Shown here: positions 8,552 to 16,415 of the stretch, one piece after another
How the letters are laid out: each line of letters opens with the position of its first letter
Position numbering within the stretch: the first letter of the stretch is position 1
Source of the DNA: Gracilaria vermiculophylla
Lineage: Eukaryota > Rhodophyta > Florideophyceae > Gracilariales > Gracilariaceae
DNA: 16,562 nucleotides
Direction of reading: 5' to 3'
Assembly (NCBI GenBank): GCA_019155205.2
Contig: JAHNZQ020000227.1
Span: forward strand, 1,641,456 to 1,658,017
Position numbers and translations under genes: made by a program
Notes under the pieces: generated by a model
What the model was told of the DNA's origin: nothing
What the model saw: the letters and a program-made list of their open reading frames with translations, nothing else
Database searches by the model: none

Positions 8552-9019
8552 GTGTTCGGATTGATACAATCGAGAATACAGAAAGTTAATTTCAAAATCG
8601 AACTAGGCTACGATCGCGTCATGATCTGTTGCATTCGGCGCACATTGAGTCAACAAAAGCTAAATAATAAACACGCAAAAAGACTTTTAACTACGAATGC
8701 GGGACAAAAACATGTTGAGGGTCTCAGAACGGTTAATGAGAATAGTTCCGTTTTTGTTCTCAACCCTTTAACATACTATGGTAAACTTGCCACTCCGAAA
8801 TCTATAAATAAAGATTCTATGGGAGCCATTGTACAAGGTATTAGAATGGTTTATTGTGAACATGGTCACAATCAACAATGGCAAGTAAACTCAGATGGAT
8901 CGGTTCTAGGAAATCAACTTATTGGTAATCCAGATTTAGAAAGATTTCGAGGAGCGCATAGGGTCCATCTAGCGCGATTTAGAAATTTAACAAGTCGTGC
9001 TGGTCCTCTAACAGTACAT

Positions 9020-9098
9020 TGTTGATAGTTCAAATGGTGAGCTGTGCGCCCTGTGTCACTAGAGAGTATAGCGCAAATAGCTCATTTGTTTTCCAACA
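9020..9098. repeat. TRIM left LTR
   Basis: 79 bp, TGTTG...CAACA. It differs from the right LTR at three positions (a G/A, a G/C and a T/C). This points to an insertion young relative to the decay of the host Crypton, although a rate is not available here. Confidence 0.9.
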
Positions 9099-9151
9099 GG
9101 TTATTGGCCCAGCTAAACGCTAGGACCCTGGGTTCGACTCACAGAAGTGAC
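9055..9151 (+). other. tRNA-like layout with Pol III A and B boxes, spanning LTR and internal region
   Basis: A B box GGTTCGACTC lies at 9131-9140 and matches the consensus core GGTTCGANTC. It sits in a T-arm-like hairpin with the seven-base loop TTCGACT and a five-position stem with one mismatch. An A-box-like string TAGCGCAAATAG is at 9069-9080. The outer segments GTCACTA (9055) and AAGTGAC (ending 9151) can pair at six of seven positions like an acceptor stem, and GAGT/GCTC can form a D stem. A regular anticodon arm with a seven-base loop is not found. I therefore describe a tRNA-derived or tRNA-mimicking segment and not a functional tRNA gene. Confidence 0.4.
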
Positions 9152-9249
9152 CTGAGCCTGAGAAATTGTACAGGTGTACAGCAGTAGTGAAGATTGGCAA
9201 CTGTAAGCTCGAGGTCTCGTTCTGTAAGGAAGTACAGGGCGAGGGGGCG

Positions 9250-9328
9250 TGTTGATAGTTCAAATGGTGAACTGTGCGCCCTGTGTCACTAGAGAGTATA
9301 GCGCAAATACCTCATCTGTTTTCCAACA
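9250..9328. repeat. TRIM right LTR
   Basis: 79 bp copy of the left LTR, immediately followed by the second TACAT target copy and then by Crypton codons in frame. Confidence 0.9.
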
Positions 9329-10181
9329 TACATCATGTTTGCGATATCGCAGAACGTTTCTGGGACGGATGTGGAAGACCTGTTGAAATTATGGATACTG
9401 CTCTACATTGTATTCTGGTGGTTGGATTGAATCTTGGGCTCCGTTTCGATGAAATTTCAAAACTAAGAGTGGATAATGTTTGTGTGTGGTATGGGGGAGT
9501 TCACATTTCATTGTAGGAATCAATTAACAACTCGACAGTTCAACTAAACTACGAACTGAGAGAATGGGAAGGGAATACCGGTCTACATCACTCTGTTTTT
9601 ATGGATCCGTTTACATCCTTATATACATGGTTGTCTATCAGAGGACGTATCGGTGGCCCACTTTTTTGTGATATCAGATGTATAAAAGAAGTACAGTTTC
9701 TAGATCCGTCTAAGCCTTGGAGTTCCAAAAGTTCTACTTCTTTTTTTCGTCGCCGTTTTTGCGACATTGGAGTTGGAAGAAGAGCTGAGGATGTACACAG
9801 ATCATTGCATTAAAAGAGGAAGCGTGCAGCTGTACAGGTCGCTTGGATTGAAAGATGAAATGATTACGGGAATCATTCAGATGAAAGAATTCAACGCATA
9901 CGCTAACTATTGTGCGGCGTATAACGATTGCTCACCAAGTCAACTATCTCGTCTTTCTTCCGTACAGGACGACATTGCCCATGCCAGAACAATTGTAGAC
10001 AAAGCGAATATATTAGATGATGAGTCAAACTTTACGAAGTGGATGGAGGATATGGACATGAGTGAAGACAATTATTTTCAAGAACAAAACAGAGTTGATC
10101 GTGTTTGTGAGCTATGCCCATAGAATATTTGGACAGATGCAATCTGTTGTTAGCTTGTTAACATGCGCCACCGCCTGCGCG

Positions 10182-10702
10182 TTAATCCCCGCACCGCGCC
10201 GTCGCGCACCCCCACTCCTCCACCAGAGTGTACGACAGCAGGAACCCCATCGACCCCAAAATCTGCTGCCCTTTCGCGCCTTCCAGCAAGATGAGGAACA
10301 GCCACGGCACAAATATCTTTCCCGTCCGTGGATGGATGGTGTACTGGTCGCACCGCCCGGGCACCAGGTCCGACATCACCCACCCCGACACGTAAGGGAT
10401 GAACCACAGGTAGATCGCCAGCAGGTGGGGCAGCAGGTTGGCCATCTCAAACCCCAGCGCCATCTCCATGGGTAACATGTCTGCGTTGCGCAACGTCCAC
10501 CCCCCCCCTCCTCAACCACCTGCTGCCGCGGGTTCACAATGCCCCACACACTCGACAACGCCAGCACCAACGCCATCACCACGTTGAACCAGATGCACTC
10601 CAGGTTCTTCCGGATATCGCGTCACCGCTTCGCCCGCTCCTCCACCGTGTGCCCCCGCACTGCCTTCTTGGAGCTGCGCCCGTAGTCGTCCACCGACACC
10701 AT
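10182..10702 (-). pseudogene. Multi-pass membrane-protein gene remnant, family not recognised
   Basis: Reading the minus strand from an ATG at 10702-10700, the frame begins MVSVDDYGRSSKKA and meets a TGA at 10624-10622. The same frame goes on at once with RDIRKNLECIWFNVVMALVLALSSVWGIVNP, split here as RDIRKNLECIWFN and VVMALVLALSSVWGIVNP, the latter a likely membrane span. At a run of nine C (10500-10508 on the plus strand) the frame must shift by one base to continue with NADMLPMEMALGFEM and two further hydrophobic segments (LLPHLLAIYLWFIPYV; IFVPWLFLILLEGAKG plus ILGSMGFLLSYTLV), ending at a stop at 10184-10182. The GC-rich coding style differs from the AT-rich Crypton next door. I do not recognise the family. 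One base in a homopolymer could also be a sequencing error, but the TGA would remain. Confidence 0.5.
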
Positions 10703-11045
10703 CGTGCAGCTCTCGTACTCGTTGCCCGCCCTGTGCGCGCTCCGCGTGTCGCCGGTTTCGCCGCTCTCGCCTGCCCTCGAACCAAGCTGCACCACAACCG
10801 AGTCCGTTTTGGCCGTCTCAGCGCCATGTCCGCTAGAACTCTGACAAAATGCCGTACTGCCAAATACCGAACCTGTAGATGGGGCAATAGTCGTGCTGCC
10901 TAACGTTGGGGTGTTGCCAAGGCATTTGCAGCAGATAACAGTTGTACTGCCACTTTGCACGCTGTGAGCGCCTTATGATGCATTCTCTGAAAAGGACGGG
11001 GCTGCTCGTCACTGAAAATGTGTTTTGCCAATGCTTTATGAAGTG

Positions 11046-11068
11046 AACTGGGCAAAGCCCAGTTTTTT
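11046..11068 (+). other. Perfect hairpin followed by a T run
   Basis: AACTGGGC (11046-11053) pairs with GCCCAGTT (11057-11064) around the loop AAA, and T runs on to 11068. In bacteria this would be a textbook intrinsic terminator. In this eukaryotic setting it is at most a Pol III stop (T run) or a hairpin, and no gene ends here. Confidence 0.5.
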
Positions 11069-11194
11069 CGTGTGTATGGGAAGGCATTCGTTTCTCAAAT
11101 AATGAAATTCTGCCATTATTCTCGACCAGGAAACTTTTACTTTTTAATACAAACTTAAATGTTTGCCAAGAACATTTATGAAACACCCAGAAAC

Positions 11195-11214
11195 AGGGTT
11201 TTTGTGAAAACCCT
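11195..11214. repeat. Perfect hairpin with 8-bp stem
   Basis: AGGGTTTT (11195-11202) and AAAACCCT (11207-11214) are exact complements around the loop TGTG. Role unknown. Confidence 0.5.
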
Positions 11215-12598
11215 ACAAAAGATTTTCAATAATAAGAGCACTGTAGAGCTTATTTTTTTGTTTGGGAGGCATCCGTATTGTAGCTTTCTATTACACGTAG
11301 GGAATCTCGCGCAGAAATAACTGAATTTTAATTATTAGTTAATGAGTAACCGTTTCAACAACGTTGGGTAGCCATATGATAGCCGGAAGTCTATAATCGC
11401 AAGTTAGAAAAATTGAAACTGACGTTGCTGAAAACCCGGATGTCACGCGCCGGAAGGGTTCGCAACTCACAGTAATCCACCATTGAATTGCGTGAGTCTA
11501 AGGCAGAAGTCCGTAATGGTCATCGAGACATTTCATATATCGTTCGTGCTTACAGCACGACGTTTGCGCGCCGTGCATTCGCAGTTGAAGAGCATCATTG
11601 CTCACCGTCCGCCGTATACAGGGCGCCTCACCGGGAAGGCCGAGCTCCTCCAGATACCCACCACGTGACAGTACATCCGGTCCGGGGCGAAAGCGCTACG
11701 ACTGCTAGAGCGCCAGGCCGTATTCACAGTCGTTCCTGTGTGTCAAAGGTTGGTAATGCGTGTAGTTCTGCTACGCAGCACGGTGTTTGCGTCACCAAGT
11801 AAAGATGCGCAAGCCTCTCTTGAAGGTCAACGAAGGAAGCGAAGACGTCCGATCGGTTGCAAAGGAGACAGCGACGCAAAGACACAAGATGCTACTGCGC
11901 CCAGGTTCGGGGCGACGGTAGAGGCCGACGTTGTTCTTTCGCGTTGCAAAGCGTACCGTGCGGTCTCATCCGTTACATGCCGTACCAGGTGGTTACATCG
12001 CCACAGCATTCCGTATCCCGTGCCAAAAGAATTTGAAATTAATCGTGCTACGAGAGTACGGAACCCGCTCGCGCGTCGATGGCCGATTTGGTAGACAGCA
12101 TTGCACCTGGAGGCAGTCGCGTGCAGTCCAAAACGTTACAAGTGTTTTGACTGTGCAAGGGTTTCAAATCGGCCAGTTTCAGCCTCTGAACCGCCACCGT
12201 TTCGGAGCTAGCGGTCAAAATATGAATCGCTGTTATTGAGGCCATACGGGCAGGCAGTTTTCCCGACATAAACTTTGATTCGCCTTGCCGGTAGCCTTGC
12301 CACGCGCGTCCCCCCGCGTGGCGCATACACATACGGAGGCCATGCAACCAGTGTCCGCGCCCGACTTGATGGCAGCTCCTTCCATTTTCCGTCCGCGTGT
12401 TACGCCTTTCAAAGCCACTAAACAACGACTCCACGCCTGTAGAATGCGGGATCGTCCAGAAGCGGAATCCTTTCGGTTAGAGCGGCATCCACGAGCATCG
12501 TGACGGTTGCGGCCCAGATAGCGACCTGTGGCGCTCGTAGAGAGGTAATCCATGTAGTTCGAGTTCCTCTGATAACGTTTACAGTAAAGATCCATTTT

Positions 12599-12851
12599 TG
12601 TTCATAACTTTACGTATACGGTTTTGCGCTCGTCGGAATCGCTTTTGTGCATTAGCGAAGTACTGTAGGGACCCTCCAAAAGTGCTTTGGGGGTCCCGAA
12701 AGCAACGCAAAAGAATCGCGAAAAGAATTGCGATCCGTATATCTGTGAAAGAATCTCCCGAGAAGTGCGCATGGTTCCAAGACGGACGCGGGCCACGGCG
12801 CGCATGCATTGGAACATTGTGTGGTCACCAACTCACCAACTTACCAACTCA
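12599..12851 (-). mobile_element. Putative 3' LTR of the Ty3/gypsy element
   Basis: On the minus strand the polyprotein stop TGA (12851-12849) directly follows a polypurine tract, so an LTR beginning TGAGTTGG at 12851 is expected. A CA end is possible at 12600-12599 (minus strand GAACA), giving about 253 bp. The partner LTR lies outside the window, so the right-hand limit is a guess. A strong hairpin at 12668-12697 lies inside. Confidence 0.3.
12668..12697. repeat. Strong imperfect hairpin in the putative LTR
   Basis: GGGACCC at 12668-12674 pairs with GGGTCCC at 12691-12697. The pairing continues inward through one G-T wobble and a C-G pair, then after one mismatch through two A-T pairs. It could be a structured R/U5 region of the retrotransposon RNA. 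Confidence 0.5.
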
Positions 12852-13298
12852 TTTCCTTCTCCCTCCTGAGAGTGTCGCAGGTGCCCAACGGCCAATGCGA
12901 CGCCAGTAGACAACGATGAAGGGGGTGGGAATGTGAGCGAGCGGTTCGAATGTGTCGTCCGACGCGGAGAAACCATGCCAGCAAATACGGTAGAGGTAGC
13001 AGTCCGCGGTAGCACAATGCAAAACGATACGGTCTACGACGGCGACCGTTGTATTCGAGGGCGATGTAGATGGCATGGGGACATTCGCGAGTGGTCCGTC
13101 AGGGTCTGCGCTTCCTTCAGCAGCGTGCTCCATGGAAACGGGTTCGGAACTTGTACGTCGCGGTGGAGCGCGATTAATGCGATCGATACTGATAGTATTA
13201 GGAATACCATCTTCGTTGATGTTTATAGTAGTGTCCGTAGCGGATATCACTCGTAATGGGCCGACCGTTTTCGGAAGGAGTTTCCGAGAGAAGCGTTA
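12849..13298 (-). pseudogene. Ty3/gypsy integrase C-terminus with chromodomain
   Basis: Following an in-frame TAA at 13298-13296, the frame reads KLLPKTVGPLRVISATDTT and GIPNTISIDRINRAPPR, typical of the integrase C-terminal region in this class. It ends with a chromodomain-like fold at about 13033-12890: YLYRICWHGF, SASDDTFEPLAHI and FIVVYWRR, with the aromatic and Trp-His-Gly positions expected of chromodomains. In chromoviruses this domain steers integration to particular chromatin. The order integrase then chromodomain supports placement in the chromovirus branch of Ty3/gypsy. It terminates at TGA 12851-12849, just after the polypurine tract. Confidence 0.8.
12852..12867 (-). promoter_or_regulatory. 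Polypurine tract of the Ty3/gypsy element
   Basis: The minus strand reads AGGAGGGAGAAGGAAA, sixteen purines, immediately before the predicted start of the 3' LTR. This tract primes plus-strand DNA synthesis in LTR retrotransposons. It overlaps the last codons of the polyprotein. Confidence 0.6.
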
Positions 13299-14590
13299 CT
13301 GGTCCGTGAGGTCTTCTGCGGTGTCCTTGAAGTTTGGGCGGTCGAAAAAGACTTCCGTGCCAGGCACGAACGTGGGCATAACGCGAATCGTACGGTCCAA
13401 GTTCTCCTTAGAACGCTGTTGCGCGTTCGTCAGACGTGCGCGGGCGGTCTGTAGCGTAGCGTGGAGGAGTTTCAATGTGTATCGGCGAAGCTGTGCCGAT
13501 GTCGGTTGCGCTGGAGTGCTTGGGTCGAGCGCCGAAGTCGGGTCATCCAATACTGTATTCGGTGATGTGCGCGTCAGTACCAAGTCCAATGGGGCCCTAC
13601 CGGTTGAGAGATGAACGTGTAGATCGTATCCGTACGTAAGCGGTTGTACATACGCGTGCCAAGTCTTCTGGTGGTCAGCGACGTTGTGACGAAGCGTCTC
13701 CACCAGGGTCTTGTTGAAGTGTTCGGCTCGGCTATTAGTTTGCGGATGGTACGCGGTTGTAAGGAAGAGCATCGTACCAAGCGCAGCGCAAACGGTCTCA
13801 AAGAATTGAGAGACACATTGCAGACCGTTCTCGGAGAGCAAGTAGTTCGGAATGCCGTACGGATAAACTCAGTTATCTAGAAAAGCTTTCACGATAGCCG
13901 GTGTGGTCGTGGAACGCATCGGTATGGCGCGGCTAATCTTACGGAACAGGTCTGTAATGACTGGGATGAATTGAAACCCGTTCATGGACTTCGGAAACGG
14001 TGCGACGATTTCAGTAGCGACGAATTGGAGAAGACAGGCAGCGGGAAACAGCTTGAGAACCTTCTGTGACCGTTACTGCCTACCTCTAACTGCAGCTCAG
14101 GAAAAACAATCCTGTACAGTTTGATGCACGTCCTTGGCCATTTGTGGCAAGTAGAAAAGCCGACGGAAGGAGTTGTACATACGCGTGAATTCGGGATGAT
14201 CTACGAGTCGCGGATAGTGCGTGAGGTAGAGGAACGGAGCCTGGAGGGACTTTGGATCTACCTTCTGTATTGCATCGTCGAGTGAAGCTCGTCTGCACAA
14301 CATACCGTGTCGGGCGAAGTCAAAGAGTTTTCTTCCGTTTCCGACGTTTTCGCAAATCGTGTTGCAATAGTCGTCAGTAGACTGTTCGCGAACGAATACC
14401 TCACTGGTGATAGGCGCAGCGTCAATGTTTTTCGGTGCTATTGCTAACACTTCTGGGAGAGCCGTATCAGGCTTTCGCTGCGTTGGCCAGTTCAGACAAA
14501 CGTTTTTGTAGCTTTCGCCGTCCACTCGGATGCCAGCGATAACGTATTCGTCGTGCGTAAAAGGTTTCGGTTCGAGCGAAAAACATGGGA
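13299..14590 (-). pseudogene. Ty3/gypsy integrase, with nonsense codons and altered catalytic residues
   Basis: The frame contains the N-terminal zinc-finger region (THYPRLVDHPEF, then FYLPQMAKDVHQTVQDCFS), where the second zinc Cys is replaced by TGA at 14099-14097; a TAA follows at 14075-14073. The catalytic core follows: QFVATEIVAPFPKS, VITDLFRKISRAIP, PYGIPNYLLSENG, TTAYHPQTNSRAEHFNKTL. The expected D,D-35-E triad reads Glu (14012-14010), Glu (13832-13830) and Glu (13724-13722). Only the last is the normal residue. A TGA at 13871-13869 replaces what is normally a Trp in the FLDxWVYPYG motif. The rest runs to TAA 13298-13296. The frame never shifts. The protein would insert the cDNA into host DNA, but this copy is dead. 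Confidence 0.85.
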
Positions 14591-15110
14591 AGTCGTCGTC
14601 CAGCGGTGCATCATCCCCATCGTCCGTACGGATTCGCGAAAGCGCGTCAGCTGCCTGATGCTTGATACCCGGGCGGTGAACGACGTCGAAGTCCTACTCC
14701 ATGAATCTCAAGCGCCAGCGAGCTAGGTGACCAAACGCATCCGCCAGGTTCAGGACCCACCACAACGAGTGATGGTCGGTCCATACGGTGAGTCGCTGTC
14801 CTTCCAAATACGGGCGAAGGTGTAGGATAGCCAAGACAATGGCTAGGCATTCCCGCTCGGTCGTCGAGTACTTCCGCTTGGGGCGCGAAAGCGAGCGGCT
14901 CTAGTATGCAACGGGGAGTAAATCGCCATCTGGCTGCTTCTGCAGTAGCGCACATCCAACTTGACGGTCGCACGCATCGTTACCAAACACGTAGAGGTGG
15001 TTGGGTCGCGGAATAGCCAATATGGGTGGTCTAGTCAACGGTTCTTGGAGCTGATCAAACGCTTCGAACTCCTCGTCGGTCAGCGTCTCGAATGTAGTCG
15101 GCTGTCCCTT
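14591..15110 (-). pseudogene. Ty3/gypsy RNase H domain
   Basis: Continuing the polyprotein frame after reverse transcriptase, FEAFDQLQEPLTRPPILAI leads into VFGNDACDRQVGCALLQK, with the first catalytic Asp near 14977. TTERECLAIVLAI supplies the Glu and VWTDHHSLWWVLNL the next Asp. These are the usual RNase H carboxylates, so the active site is still readable. The domain removes template RNA during reverse transcription. TAG at 14903-14901 replaces the Trp expected in the AYWSRSL motif, and TAG at 14696-14694 replaces the residue before DFDVVHRPG (normally Tyr). The segment HRPGIKHQAADALSRI is the classic end of this domain in Ty3/gypsy elements. Confidence 0.85.
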
Positions 15111-16024
15111 TTCCAACTTGCAGTTGAGTAGGTCAACGACTCGCGCGAAATTCGTGATAAACAGTCGGAATACGTTGCACAATCCTAAGAAGGAGCGCAG
15201 TTCCGTCTGATTCGTCGGCGGTTTTGCATGATGTATGGCGTTCTGTGTTTTCGCCGAGACGTGCAGTTTCCCCGGGCGGGTGACGTGGCCTAAGTAGTCT
15301 ACTGTGCTGCTGAAGAAGTAACACTTGTCCAGACGAAGTGTCACCCCAGCCGTTTGGAGCATACTCAAAACAGAGCGCACGTCACCATAATGTTCCTGAA
15401 CCGTCCGGGAGTAAATGATAACGTCATCCAAGTGTACAAGAGCGTACTGCCACTTGACCCGTGACAGGATGATATCCAACACCCTTTGAAAAGTCGCGGG
15501 TGCGTTCTTCAGACCGGACGGCTTTTGCACATACCGGTAGAGTCCCATATGCGACGTGAATGTCGTTCTGTCCCGGACGGCTTCATCCAGCTCGTCCTGA
15601 CAGTATTCACTGTTTGCATCGAGTGTGAAGAACATTTTCGCTTCGCCTAGCGAATCGATTCATTCATCCATGCGCGGGAGCGGATAGGTGTCCCGTACGG
15701 TTGCCGCGTTGAGTCTTTTGTAGTCGAGGCATAAGCGGAGCGTGCCATCCTTTTTCGGTGCGAAGACAACGGGGACTGCCCATTTTGCAGCGGATGGTTC
15801 AATCACACCAGCAGATAGGTGGCGAGTGACCTCTTTTTGCTCCCATTCCCTGCGCGCTGGTCCGGCTCGGTGCGGCATCTGGAATATGTTCTTGGTGTTG
15901 GGTAGCAGCTCTATGCCATGGTTCGCTGCTGCTATCTGGCCCAGGTGATCATCGCACATATTCCGAAAAGGGCGCAATAACGCAATTACGTTTTCTTGTT
16001 CGGACCGGTATTTGAGACTGATCT
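15111..16024 (-). pseudogene. Ty3/gypsy reverse transcriptase
   Basis: The frame reads HGIELLPNTKNIFQMPHR, WAVPVVFAPKKDGTLRLCLDY, RLNAATVRDTYPLPRMDE, then TGA at 15662-15660, then FFTLDANSEYCQDEL. After that come GLYRYVQKPSGLKNAPATFQ and the active-site motif VHLDDVIIYS with its paired Asp at 15428-15423, followed by LGHVTRPGKLHVSA and LRSFLGLCNVFRLFI. The order and spacing are those of Ty3/gypsy reverse transcriptase, which copies the element RNA into cDNA. The catalytic Asp residues are all present; the TGA sits where a Cys-like codon is usual before IDSLG. A TAG at 16025-16023 marks the upstream limit of this open stretch. Confidence 0.9.
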
Positions 16025-16033
16025 ACAGCTTCT

Positions 16034-16415
16034 CCGTCCAATCGCCCTCTTCGCTCTTTTAGTTACCGTTCGAAGTGCTGCGAATCGGTTTCGCTTGGTC
16101 TTCCGAAGATTCTGATACCTTTTTCAGGGTCGCAAAAGGTAGCGAAACGGATTGCGAAAGGTTTTCCGGTTCGGTAGGCAGTTCCATCGTTCCCTGTAAC
16201 TTTGCCGTCCAATTGCGTGCGTCGCTGTTTTCGCTACCGTTCGGACCTTCACCAATTGTTCTCGGTTGGTCTTCCGAAGACTCCGACGGCTTTTTCGGGT
16301 TTGCGGATGGTAGCGCTACGGATTGCGAAAGATTTTCCGACTAGGCACCCCCTTCTGAAACTACGCCACTCCGGGACAGATTTTCACTTAATGAAAATAA
16401 GGCCAGAGGAAAAGG
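16034..16415 (-). pseudogene. Polyprotein linker upstream of reverse transcriptase, with 57-residue repeats
   Basis: In the same frame as the reverse transcriptase, the minus strand carries two copies of a 57-residue unit with the shared core ENLSQSV then KK then SESSEDQ. A third partial copy begins with ENLSRS further upstream. At DNA level the unit is 171 bp: CCGTCCA at 16034 and 16205, GGTCTTCCGAAGA at 16097 and 16268, ATTGCGAAAG at 16151 and 16322 are all exactly 171 apart. In-frame stops occur at 16343-16341 (TAG) and 16061-16059 (TAA). I see neither protease nor Gag motifs. The frame runs into the AT-rich repeat at about 16411-16420, which ends the recognisable element. Confidence 0.6.

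Larger units (their letters stand above)
9015..9333. mobile_element. TRIM (miniature LTR retrotransposon) with 5-bp target duplication
   Basis: The element is 9020-9328 (309 bp): LTR 79 bp, internal 151 bp, LTR 79 bp. It is flanked by TACAT at 9015-9019 and TACAT at 9329-9333. Both LTRs begin TGTTG and end CAACA, the canonical short inverted termini, and they differ at only 3 of 79 positions. A purine-rich tract with one break (AGGGCGAGGGGG, 9236-9247) precedes the right LTR, as a polypurine tract should. A TGG-initiated string at 9105 (TGGCCCAGC) is a possible primer binding site, six bases after the left LTR. There is no coding capacity, so it depends on enzymes of a full-length partner. 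It interrupts the Crypton frame exactly between two codons, and removing the element plus one TACAT copy restores the frame. Confidence 0.9.
8552..10123 (+). pseudogene. Crypton-type tyrosine recombinase, broken
   Basis: Cryptons are eukaryotic DNA transposons moved by a tyrosine recombinase (YR). The N-terminal half is at 8552-9019 (YYGKLATPKSI, MGAIVQGIRMVYCEHGHNQQW, GAHRVHLARFRNLTSRAG). After the nested element the frame resumes at 9334 with HVCDIAERFWD and box I, LNLGLRFDEISKLR, carrying the first catalytic Arg. A TAG lies at 9514-9516. The same frame continues (VFMDPFTSLYTWLSIRG, FFRRRFCDIGVG) to about 9775, where a frameshift moves it to another frame. There, HCIKRGSVQLYRSLGLKDE carries the His-x-x-Arg motif and NAYANYCAAYND supplies the probable nucleophilic Tyr; it stops at 10121-10123. 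All key YR residues can still be seen, but one TAG, one frameshift and one insertion inactivate it. The start codon is uncertain, since the open frame begins without an ATG. The assignment to YR and Crypton is firm; the subfamily is not determined. Confidence 0.85.
10961..12598. other. Long stretch without recognisable gene
   Basis: The part from 10961 to about 11480 is AT-rich and carries two clean hairpins. From about 11480 to 12598 composition is balanced and open frames of 60-128 codons overlap on both strands. A minus-strand frame at 12233-12595 includes KSGADTGCM, which faintly recalls the DSGAD motif of retroviral-type aspartic proteases, but the catalytic Asp would be Lys and nothing else fits. 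I make no gene call. Confidence 0.35.

Noticed and set aside
9055..9151. A functional tRNA gene
   Set aside because: The B box and several stems fit, but there is no anticodon arm with a seven-base loop and the segment crosses an LTR boundary.
11046..11068. Bacterial rho-independent terminator
   Set aside because: The structure is perfect, but the window is eukaryotic (Crypton, Ty3/gypsy, RNA polymerase III subunit) and no gene ends here.
12233..12595. Retroviral-type aspartic protease
   Set aside because: KSGADTGCM recalls the active-site motif, but the catalytic Asp would be Lys, the flanks do not fit, and the position is 3' of the integrase.
13075..13614. A 179-codon plus-strand gene
   Set aside because: It is the antisense shadow of the integrase, whose conserved motifs are on the minus strand.
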